Below, one piece after another: positions 22,586 to 34,300 of a stretch of DNA of 64,000 nucleotides. Under the pieces are notes generated by a model. The model was given only the letters and a program-made list of their open reading frames with translations, made no database searches and was not told the DNA's origin. Made by a program: the position numbers and the translations under genes. The DNA lies in contig NC_058197.1 in the NCBI RefSeq assembly GCF_907165205.1, forward strand, positions 18,065,766 through 18,129,765, written 5' to 3'. Source of the stretch: Coccinella septempunctata (lineage: Eukaryota; Arthropoda; Insecta; Coleoptera; Coccinellidae). Every line of letters begins with the position of its first letter. Positions within the stretch are counted from its first letter, which is position 1.

Positions 22586-25129
22586 TAGAGCCGGGACCTT
22601 TTGTGCCTATCAGTTTCCAGTACAATTAACTTTCTTTTGATGAAAATCTATTATGCCTCCTCTCCATTCAGTTCTACGCCTATGAATCGCGCATTTTTGC
22701 GCGGAATTCCCTCAACGGCGTCCTTGATCGACCTTATTGCAATCCGACCAGACTAATGGATTCTCCTGATATCAGAAATGGAAGACGGCGCCATATTGTC
22801 TCATATATACGTTCTGTCTGGTCGTATAATTTTAGGCCCGCATATCCACGTCCTATCCGATTTGCCGCATGGCTGAACCCGACTAAGCTGACCGAAAAAA
22901 ATCGCGAAAATAACTCTCCCCCATCATCACGAGGCTATTCATAGACCGTTTGAAGAATGCCCGGAAGAAATTCGAGGACCACAAACGTGTTGGGAAAATA
23001 CCACATTATGGAATACTCTGCGAAGTGAAAGATGACCTTACTGAACCTTGAAACACCTCTGACAAAGACCAAAAACTCTGGATATATCAATCCTTTCCAC
23101 CCAAACTTCTCCACTCGCTCTGATTGCTGAACACCAGAACACCACACGCTCGCTGGTTCGAAAATAGATTCACTGCCAACGGCAACGGATCAACGAACCC
23201 GAAGACATACACCCAAAAGTCCATGTTTCGAAATTATAATAACTAATAAACGTTCTGCACACGGCACAATTCCCTTACTCCTATAAAGCTTTCGACGAAA
23301 CTATTAAGATGCAACAATGGCGCGAAATATCGTTACCGCCAACTATATATCGAACAATAAATTGGATTTTCATTGTTGGCTCCCTGAAGCTTTCAGCGAA
23401 CAGGCTTCGGAGTTGAATTAAAGGAAAAGCGTGGGGTTAGAGGAGTGTGGAGACCTTGATTTCAGTTAGGAACGTGAATAAACAGGGACTTATGGATTTG
23501 TACAAGTCTCAGAGGTCCTAAGTCCTAGAGAATGACGATGAAAACTTTTCAGGTGAAAGATAAGATCAGTAGAATCAAGAGTACAAAGTTAAGTCAACCC
23601 ATATGGAGTATTTTTCAACCACAGCCATAAAATAATGAAACACACCCAGAGTACCTCCCACCAGAGGTGCACAGGGCTGGAAAAATAGCTTAAGTGTTCC
23701 TATTACTTCTTCAAGCAAATTGATTAAACTAACCGTACAAAATGTCCCCTCTATTAACCAAAGTTTACCTTTTTTGCATGTCTTCTTGATGTGGGCCGAG
23801 ATACCTTTTCAAATAGACAATTGACACACTGTATATATAATACGAAGTTCATACAAGCGACTGAAAATCATCCTGGTTTTCGAAGAGAGAAAAGTTTTCG
23901 AATTGATGGAGATAATGACTGCTAATATGTAAACATCAATTCGAAATCAATTAAGATAACTCTATCGTAAAATTCATATCCAAGAATGTTATTTGTTTGG
24001 AATGGAGATAAGCCACAAACAAATTTGCATTTACGAACGCTTCCAACATTCTATTGAAGTTCAATAGTTCAAAAATATCTCGTAAATTATACATTCTAGT
24101 TCCGAAACTCCCGAGTGACGAAAAATCCTAACAAAAAATCGGTTGAAAACCCCTTTCGACCAAGGGCCAAACCGTTGCTACGCCTCTGGGCCCTCATACG
24201 TTCTCGCGTACATTGTTCACGGGTGACATTGGACCCGTACACGCAAAGCAAACACAACAGAGCCAAAACATCACCTTGAAGCTGTCAATCGAATAACAAC
24301 TAGTGTCAAAATCCTTCGAATCATTCCGCTAATCAAAATTCTCTCTGAAAAACTAAAGAAAAAGGGCCCAAAAGAGACCCCTGCCAGACGTCCAAATTCG
24401 AATAGCGCGCCGTCAGAGTGCGGACAGTGTCTAACTTCACGCTCGTGAGCAGAAAACATGGCTGGCTTATTGATCCTCACTGTGTAAAACCCGTAAGAAG
24501 ATACACAATGCCAATTTTTTCCATCTTTAAACCTTCATCAAACCACTAAAGTAATATACTAATAATGCAGCATGTTATTGTGTGTAGTTTTGAGTTTTTT
24601 TTTTAATCCTTTGTTCGATTACCCTCTATATCACCTGCTTTTTATGCTTTCTAAACCTGAATTATAGCAATTAATTTTACTGCACGATATCTGGATAGCT
24701 TTTGGATTAAATTCCAACACTTTCGAGACAAATGAGCGCTTTTTGATGTGAAAATCCTACTTTAAAAAAAAAACTTTTTGGTTTGGTTATGAAAATTGAT
24801 AGTTTAGACGTGAATCGTTGGTTTTCACCTGCCTACAGTGTTACAAGAGCTAAAAATAGTTACGCGATTATTTTTGGAGACAGGCATGGAATCAGAAAGT
24901 GATTTTTGATATTTAAATCTTTTATTTAATAGCCTGTTATTTAAGGTTAGTTTTGTTGGTCCTTCGAGTCGGATCCACCAGTGGCGTTATGTAAACAGTT
25001 CCTTTTCGATGCATCCCGCATTTTTGTACCGTTCTCGGTGTAACCTTGAGTGTTGTCCATTCCAAAATCCTTCAAATTTCACAGATTAAGAATGCCTTTT
25101 TGTTGTTAATTTCTAATCTCGAAAAATCA
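22586..25129. other. No gene seen
   Basis: Only short unsupported ORFs (60-70 codons) were found here. The right part may be upstream or intron sequence of the TTBK gene. Confidence 0.45.
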
Positions 25130-25373
25130 ATACGAGGAGAGGAGCCTCGGGCGGAACGGAGGCGCGGCGCGCGCGCAGCACCCTTCCTCTCAGCTGATCC
25201 GCGATTATTTCAATTTCGACTTTCATTCTGATAAAGTCGAGACGTACTTGTGCGTGCGTATGGATGGTTGCAGCGCCGTGTAGGTCCGCGGGGGGCCCCC
25301 GCAATCGATGCGTCCGCGTGGGCGAAGGATGTGTTCCTCATCGTCGTCAGTAACGGTGCCTTTCTGTTGACAG
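25130..25373 (+). promoter_or_regulatory. GC/CpG-rich patch upstream of the TTBK exon (possible promoter or 5' UTR)
   Basis: A marked GC- and CpG-rich island in an AT-rich surrounding, including GGCGCGGCGCGCGCGC and GCGGGGGGCCCCCGC. It lies directly before the first recognised TTBK exon and ends in a splice acceptor (TTTCTGTTGACAG). It may be an upstream promoter or the end of a 5' intron; no TATA box or initiator can be fixed. Confidence 0.3.
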
Positions 25374-28300
25374 GCCGAAGAAGTTGAGCTGGGAGGGCAA
25401 TCTAGATTCGACGGACCAGAATAACAACATCACGATGACTTCGGAGGATCTGTTGCAGCCGGGTCATGTGGTGAAGGAAAGATGGAAGGTGAGGATTGTG
25501 TGTGTGTCTGTGTGTTGGTGGTAGACCTGACGCGCGCAGAGACGATTATCGGATGTGGGTCAATCGAGATTCGGGCTGTCTGAGTCCGATAGACGTTACG
25601 TCACCCGTATTATGATTCACGATGCAATTCTCCCCCTCATATGTCAGCTGTCAAAATTTTCGATGCCTGATGATGATGGTGATGACGAAACTTTGGTTTA
25701 ATCGCTGTTCAATTCACAAAATAATCCGGAGCCTTACACAATCTATATAATGATTTCTGTATAATTTTCTTGATCAAAAATTATCGACTGAAGATGAACC
25801 ATTCTTCATTTTATATAATGATCTTGTGTACTTATGGTATAATTTTCTCATCAATCGTGAAACAATGGCCAGACTCACATGTGCGAACACTTAAAGTGGA
25901 TGATTCTCGAACACAGGCATTCAATCATTGTTCAATTTATATAATGATCTGGTTTCCCTTGAAAAATTTTTGATGAAGGGTAGTAAATTGGTTGGCTATA
26001 TGTGAACATACATATACATTTTGAAGAGCTGAATCATTCTCTAACTAAAAAACTTGATCATTTCTGAAATTATGTAATGATCTCGTATCCTGTATGATTT
26101 TCTTGATCATGCTATAAAATGATCTTGTTTACTGTTCAGTTTTCTCGATCAATGGTAAAAAAATCAGAAGCCCCCGTGAAAGATGAATAATCCTCGATCA
26201 TTGTTCATTTTATACAATGATCTGATGTGGAAATATACTTTCCATATGTGAGAAAAGACTTAAGAGGAGTGAAATTATTGGGCAGAATTGTAATGATTTC
26301 TAAAATTATATAATGATCCCGTTCCTGGTTTGTATAGGAAATTAAATGATTATCGAATTGATGAAATGAATCTTTGTTCAATTAATGAAATGATCTCGAA
26401 TCCTGTTTTGTTGACAAGCTTTGAAGGAGCTAAATGATCCTCATATGAAGGAATTGAATCTATGTTCATTTTATATAATGATATTATTTTCTCAATCAAT
26501 TTCGGAAAATTCATCACCTAATTAAAATTTTCAGGGATGACGGGATCATTTCAAATTAGAAAACATTCCTAGCCTAGTATTGAATAATCTAGTAACTGAG
26601 GAATTTGATCGTTGTTCAAATTATATAATGATCCATCATATTGCTCAATTTTCTCGATCAATGGCAAAAAAATCAGGAGCCCCGTGAAAGATGAATAAAA
26701 TCCTCGATCATTGTTCATTTTATAAAATGATTTGATGTTTAAATTTACTTTCCATATGTGAGAAAAGACTTAAAAGGAGTGAAATTATTGGGCTGAGTTG
26801 TAATGATTTCTAAAATTATATAATGATCCCGTTCCTGGTTTGTATAGGAAATTAAATGATTATCGAATTGATAAAATGAATCATTGTTCAATTTATAAAA
26901 TGATCTCGAATCCTGTTTTGCATTTGTCGATCAATAATGGAAAATTCACAAGCTTTGATGGAGCTAAATGATCCTCAAATGAAGGAATTGAATCTATGTT
27001 CATTTTATATAATGATAATATTATTTTCTCAATCAATTTCGGAAAATTCATCGCCTAATTAAAATTTTCAGGAATGAAGGGATCATTTCAAAATAGAAAA
27101 ATTTCCTAGTCAAGTATTGAATAATCTAGGAACTGAGGAATTTGATCATTGTTCAAATTATATAATGATCCATCATACTGTTCAATTTTCTCGATCAATG
27201 GCAAAAAAATCAGGAGCCCCGTGAAAGATGAATAATACTCGATCATTGTTCATTTTATAAAATGATCTGGTGTGGAAATTTACTTTCCATATGTGAGAAA
27301 AGACTTAAGAGGAGTGAAATTATTGGGCTGAGTTGTAATGATCTCTAAAATTATATAATGATCCCGTTCCTGGTTTGTATAGGAAATTAAATAATTATCG
27401 AATTGATTAAATGAATCATTGTTCAATTTATAAAATGATCTCGAATGCTGTTTTGTATTTGTCGATTAATAATGGAAAATTGACAAGCTTTGAAAGAGCT
27501 AAATGATCCTCCAATGAAGGAATTGAATCTGTGTTCATTTTATATAATGATGATATTATTTTCTCAATCATTGGCGGAAAATTCATCACCTAAATGGAAT
27601 TTTCAGGAATGAAGGGATCATTTCAAAATAGAAAAAAATTCCTAGTCAAGTATTGCATAATCAAGTAACTGAGGAATTTGATCATTGTTCAAATTATACA
27701 ATGATCCATTATACTGTCCAATTTTCTCGATCAATGGTGAAAAATTCACAAGCTTTTGTGTTGTTTGCGAAAATTCCAACTGAGGATTGTTCATTGTTTT
27801 GTCTATGTAATGACCTCATATCCTGTAAAATTGTCTCCATCAAATGTGGAAAATTTTGTGAAATACAGTAGAAATAAGTCTCTGTTCGATATATAAAATT
27901 ATCCTGTGAAATGGTTACATCGAGTTAAGAAAATTCCTCAATTTAATCGAACAAAAGTGGATTTTATCCATGCTAAACTTTTAAGGCATGAGAATTTTTT
28001 TACCGAATTTGCGAATCTGGCTTCGCCGAACTTCAAGACGTAATTTTTGCGATCCCCGGCGACATGTACATTAATCAAGTTGTTTCTAAAGTGCATGTTG
28101 ATAGTTTGCGAATCGATACCCGGGTTATCGAAGTTCTGGAACATTGTTTTGCGCAAATTGCCTGGATAGAAAGCCACCCGGTTTGCATGTTGCGCGATGT
28201 TAGATTGAAGTCGGATAGAACTTGAAAAAATTCTCAAGAATGACGCCCACGCCACGAGAACCTAGCCTTCTAGATCGCGATAGGAACTTTATTAATCCCG

Positions 28301-31300
28301 GACTAATGGATTCCAGAAAAAGTTCTACGACTTTGGGGGAGACCTAACCTAATTCAATTTGAATATACCTATACATTATTGCGCATTGAAGAGAGAAAAG
28401 AGTCCTTCCCATCTAGAAAAAATCTGAAAGTGACTTTGAGGGGTGAATAAGTTTTTATTTCTACCTGAAGGCCTTTGTTCTCTCTTCAATCGATGGAGAA
28501 CATTTAAAAATGTCTGAAAACCACTCACCTTGGCCAGGTTTGCCGAAAAATCGGAGGAGGTGGCTTTGGCGAGATCTACGAAGGTCTCGACCTCATCACC
28601 AGGGAACATGTAGCCTTGAAAGTGGAATCTGCCCGTCAGCCCAAGCAGGTACTCAAGATGGAGGTGGCGGTGCTCAAGAAGCTGCAAGGAAAAGAACACA
28701 TTTGTAGGTGAGGAAAACTGGAGAAAATGCTAGGTGGTAAAAAAAATCCCTAAGACCCGTTCGCACCAAACACACTTATTGTTAAGTGCCCCTTAAAATG
28801 AACCCTTAACTTAAATTACGTTGCACCAACTGTTAAGTGACAATTAAATGGCTAAAGCTAGCCTTGAATTTATGCGCTGCTGTAATGACCACTTAGGTAT
28901 TTAAGGGCGGGATTCTAACCTAGAATAATTTGTTGAACTGGCTGCAGAACTTCCCATTTTTGATGGATTTTGAAAATTGAATGAATTCATTACTGAACAC
29001 CAAGCCTTTTCTTTTGCCTTTATTGTAATGCCATCAGTCTTTTTCAATTTTCAATTTGGTGTCACAAATCATACTATAGTTAGTAACAAACTCTGTTCTT
29101 CTGTTGAGAAGTTGAGTGCCCTTCGTGAATTACCACCACTTGCTTGGCAATCATTCACCGTATTCGTACTAACAAGGGCAATAGGGACATTTTCTTCACG
29201 TTCCTCTTCAACATTAGTAAAACAAATTCACACAAGATCTTAGAAAGGAAGTGTTGTACTTATAGAAACTTAGGTACCTTTTATTTGACAATCATTATCA
29301 TTATTCATGCTAATTCAACAACAAAAAGTTGTTACTCTTTGATAATATAGGGTACTCTAACGATTTGTCAAAATCAGCTGATTGTTCGTTACCGTGGGGC
29401 ACACAAAGCTTTTTATTATCACTATAAAGAGTCATTTCTGAGAAAGTGATAGTCTTATCACTCTAATCTAACGTCGGAAGAACATTTTTTCCAAAAACAT
29501 GCACAAAACACAATACTCGACCAAAACACCATGCGAATCAATGGAGGGAAAAGCTTGTGTGCCCCACGGCAACGAATGCTTAGCTCATTTTGACAAATCG
29601 TTAGAATTCCTTATTATAATAATAGGGTACTCTAACGATTTGTCAAAATCAGCTGACCGTTCGTTTCCGTGGGGCACACAAAACTTTTTATTATCACTGT
29701 AAAGAGGCATTTCTGGGAAAGTTATAGTCTAATCACTCTAATCTAACGTCAGGAAGAACATCTTTTCCATAAACATGCACAAAACACAATACTCGACCAA
29801 AACACCATGCGAATCAATGGAGGGAAAAGCTTGTGTGCCCCACGGCAACGAATGCTTAGCTCATTTTGACAAATCGTTAGAATTCCTTATTATAATAATA
29901 GGGTACTCTAACGATTTGTCAAAATCAGCTGACCGTTCGTTTCCGTGGGGCTCACAAAACTTTTTATTATCACTGTAAAGAGGCATTTCTGGGAAAGTTA
30001 TAGTCTAATCACTCTAATCTAACGTCAGGAAGAACATCTTTTCCATAAACATGCACAAAACACAATACTCGACCAAAACAGCATGCGATTCAATGGAGGG
30101 AAAAGCTTGTGTGCCCCACGACAACGACCGCTTAGCTGATTTTGACAAATCGTTAGAGTTCCCTATATCCTTGACACTGACTGACAGGACAATAAAGTTA
30201 GGTTAATGAAATGACAACGATCATCGGCAACCGGACCAACCAATGAAATGGCTTTATTGGACTAGGATGAAGTTGTACCAAAATAAAAAACTGAAATATC
30301 ACTAGATATCAAAACTTAAGGGCCCCTTACTTAAGATTCTGTTAAGCCACAGTCGTGCAACTGGGAATAAAATTAAGCGTCCCTTAACTTAAGACTTAGT
30401 TAAATACTCCTTTTAAGGGGGATTGGGGCAAAATTAATTAACGTCTTTGGTTACAGATTCATTGGCTGTGGTAGAAACGACAGGTTCAACTACGTGGTGA
30501 TGCAGCTCCAAGGAAGGAACCTTGCGGAACTCCGCAGGTCCCAGCCGAGGGCTTCCTTCAGCCTGTCGACTACACTTCGTTTAGGACTTCAAATACTCAA
30601 AGCTATAGAAAGTATACATTCTGTAGGATTCCTGCACCGTGATATTAAGCCTGTGAGTCTCTGCAACCTTTGGTGCGATATCGATTTCCCATTTTTACCG
30701 ATTTCAGAGTAATTTTTCAATGGGAAGGTTGCCATATAATTGTAGAAAAGTATACATGTTAGATTTCGGACTGGCCAGGCAGTACACGACGGCTACTGGC
30801 GAGGTGAGGGCGCCACGAGCGGCGGCGGGTTTCAGGGGGACAGTCAGATATGCCAGTATTAATGCACACAAAAATAGAGGTGAGTTGGCACGGCACTGTG
30901 AGACATCTGAAGATCGATTTTGGCTTTCTTAGAAATGGGACGCCACGACGACCTCTGGAGTCTCTTCTACATGCTAGTGGAGTTCGTTAACGGCCAACTG
31001 CCTTGGAGGAAAGTCAAAGACAAGGAGCAGGTGGGTCTGATGAAGGAGAAATACGACCACAAGCAGCTGCTGAAACATCTACCCTCCGACCTGAAGCAAT
31101 TCCTCGATCACATCATGAGTCTGGAGTACGCCGATAAGCCGGATTATCAGGTGAGGATGTATTGATATCTAGTTAGACTAGACCAGTTCCATGCATATGT
31201 CTCTCGAATGCGACCGTGAAAAATTGGACTGCAAGCTTCAAAAGAGGTAAATTTTCCATTGAAGATGATGACCGATTGGGAAGGTCAGTTTCTGTGTCAG

Positions 31301-34300
31301 TCCCCGAAAATATCGATGCAGTTCACGTCAATTTGGACATGACAAAAATCGCTGCAAAATGGATCCCCAAATGTTTGAATTTTGACCAAAAGCGTGCAAG
31401 GGTAGAAGCATCTCGTTCGATCTGTGCTCGATTTGAAAACGATGTAGACTTCTTAAGCCGAATTGTTACTATGGATGAGACTTGGGTACATTTCTACGAT
31501 CCAGAAACAAAGCAACAATCGATGGAATGGCGACAGTCTGGTTCTCCAAGACCTAAGAAGTTTCGTGTCCAAAACTCTGCTGGAAAAGTCCTTGCTTCAG
31601 TTTTTTAGGATTGCCATGGAGTAATCATGATTGATTTTTTGGATAAGGGTAGAACAATAACCGAAGATTACTATTCGACATTACTGACCACTCTAAGGGT
31701 AAAAATTAAAGAGAAAAGACGCGGAAAGCTATCCAAAAGTGTTTTGTTTTTGCAGGACAACGCCCCTGCACACAAAATTCATGTTGCCATGCAAAAAATT
31801 CGTTATTTAGGGTTTGAATTACTAGAACACCCCCCTTATTCACCAGATTTGACTCCATCCGACTATCATCTCTTTCCTCAACTGAAAAACGTTTAAAAGG
31901 TCGGAAATTTTCTTCCAACGAGGAGGTAATAAAAGCTGTGGAGTTCTGATTTGCAGAACAAGAAGAAAAATTGTTTTTTGGAAGGTCTACAGACGTTGAA
32001 GGTTCGCTGTAATGAATGTATCTAATTAAGAGGAGGTTATGTTGAGTAATAAAATATTTTGACGTTGAAATTTTGTTTGGTCCTATAGTAGGCTAAGAAT
32101 TTTTCAATATATCTTCGTATTATTACCGGTCAAGATCGCCACTTTCAATATCATCCCTTCCAGATGCTTATTTCCCTCTTCGAACGATGCATGAAGAGGA
32201 GGGGAGTCAAGGAATCCGATCCCTACGATTGGGAGAGAACATCGACGGCAGAGACGATAACGCCAACCCAGAACACACAGCCCACGACCACAGCGGCGCC
32301 GACCAGCAACGCCAAGCACATCAAGCACGCCGTGGACAACAACCAAGAGAACATCGAGCCAACCGACAACAAGGAGGTGAGTGATGAAACATTCACTTCT
32401 GGCTCAACTTCAATTCTGATATTTACAGGCTCAAGACGCGAGGAGGAAGAGGTTGGAAACTGAAGGAACGGCAGCTATACCAACGGAACTACAAACCAAT
32501 ACGGCAAGGTCGAACGTTGATAAAAACTGCAACGCCACCTCAACTGAACAGATTCTCCAAGGTAACGGTGGTCGAGTGGCTGTTGAAGAAGGCAACAAAA
32601 TGCCGATAACCTTTGTGCCCACAAAAAGATGTATTCCTCATGAAACCTTTCCGCTTCTTTCAGCACCAAGACGGAGGGCCACCTCCCACCTTGAACAGCC
32701 TCCAGAAAGGCTGGATAACGAAGCTGTGGGTTCCGCCAAATCCATATCGGACGTCAATCAGAAACCTGCGCCGCTACGTAAGAGTCAGAGCGGGGTAGCG
32801 ACTGTGGGGAGGCTGAGGGTGGTAGCCCCAACCACGGCAAGCCTGGTCGACCCTACCAGCACGCCGGAACAAGAGAGACCGAGGAGGAGACAGCCTTCGG
32901 CGGCCAGAAGCTCCAGAGCGGGAGCCAGAGATCAGAGTCTGACCCAATTCGCCGTCATAGACGATGAAAACGTCAGTCAACAGGTAAATCATCATCGATG
33001 CGACTAGTAGCACGCGTATTACATCTCGATTTTACCGTAGGTGACTAGGGGTGGTGCTCTCACCCTTGCCAGCCAGTGGAAATCGCAGTTCGACGACAGT
33101 GAAGAGACCACTGATAATGAGTGGAAACCGGAATCCCCAGAACACAGGGCTGGTTTGGGGGTTCCTCTGGAGAACGTTGTACCAACCGCACCCCCCGTTC
33201 TGAGTAGAATAAGCGAAGATTCCAGGACTAGTCACAGAAAATACGTTAACATAGTGGGCATAGAAGACTACCCCCAACTAATGGGTAAGAAAATTCTATT
33301 TGCAGCTTGATCGAGAAGGCCTAACCATACATGAACCGCTCTTGCGTTTGTTAACAATAAAGTAGGTCATGATGAAGTACACGACGAACGTAGAATTGCC
33401 ATTGGTTATCCCAAAATGTTGCCATAACTATCTTTCCTTACTAGTTTGTAATTAGAGTTTAGTTTAAAACACTGTTTTATCATATATTAAATTTATTGAT
33501 TATTTTTAAGCGTTTTGGCATGTCATTTTATTCAAAATCATTGCTCATCACGTGGTTTCTGCTGCCCATTTCCAGCTACAGTCCATGTCCAGTCGAAAAG
33601 TCGATACTTTATTGTTAACAGTTCGCTTCGAAGGGCTTGCCAGATCATGCAGAGATCAATTTTTTGATTTTTTAAGGCTCAATTAAATCAGCAGTTGGCT
33701 TCATGACATCAGCACGATTTGTTAATGTAATACTTGTGATAATCTTGCTTTATGTGTATCTGTAAATTTCAGTTTGTTATGATTTTTGTTTTTGTTTTTT
33801 AAATATATTGTTTAAACAGAAGTCCCAATTATTTCTTTCGTTCCTCGCTTTCGACTAGTTCATTAGCGCTTATTAATGGATTTTAGCTGGAAATGGCGAT
33901 AGCTAGGTGAAATCCAGGGACGGCGTAAGTATCAATTCGAAATGGAAAGTTTACAATTTGAACGAGGAGGTCTCAAACTCGTGTTTTTCGTTTTCCAGGC
34001 GGTCTGCCCAGGGCTTGGTCCGCTCCATCCTTAGGCATGGCTTTACGGTCTGGTCTCAAGCCTCCGCTGCTCCAAGAAGCGGCAGTCGACGATCTCATAT
34101 TCAAGGTAGACGTAATGCGAAACGTGGCTTCCAAACATCACGACAAAGAGGAGGACGGTAACAAAGACAACCGACTGAGTAAATGGTGCAGCTTACCCAA
34201 CGTCTCTCTGAGGGATTCCCAAGGGATGAAGACTCCAGACGTGGAAGAAACGCAAAACGAAGAAGGATTGGAAGAGGTAACTGCTTTCTTCCACCGAATA

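Larger units (their letters stand above)
28754..30432 (-). mobile_element. PIF/Harbinger-like element, copy 1 (with inserted TIR array)
   Basis: The left end GACCCGTTCGCACCAAAC is preceded by TAA. The right end is the decayed inverse of the CCCGTTTGCACCAATCCC end seen in copy 2 (37244-38126), which lies in opposite orientation. Both copies carry a degenerate Myb/SANT (zeste-like) coding fragment, a protein type that accompanies Harbinger transposases. No DDE transposase was seen. This copy is about 0.8 kb longer than copy 2 because of the array at 29349-30168. The right end lies about 25 bp from the acceptor of TTBK exon 3. Confidence 0.7.

Noticed and set aside
28977..29243. 88-codon plus ORF (and its mirror 37613-37903)
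   Set aside because: The opposite strand carries the recognisable Myb/SANT-like fragment, so this frame is its shadow.
29499..29978. Two near-identical 67-codon plus ORFs as a tandem gene pair
   Set aside because: They are copies of the TIR element unit, whose inverted ends they overlap.
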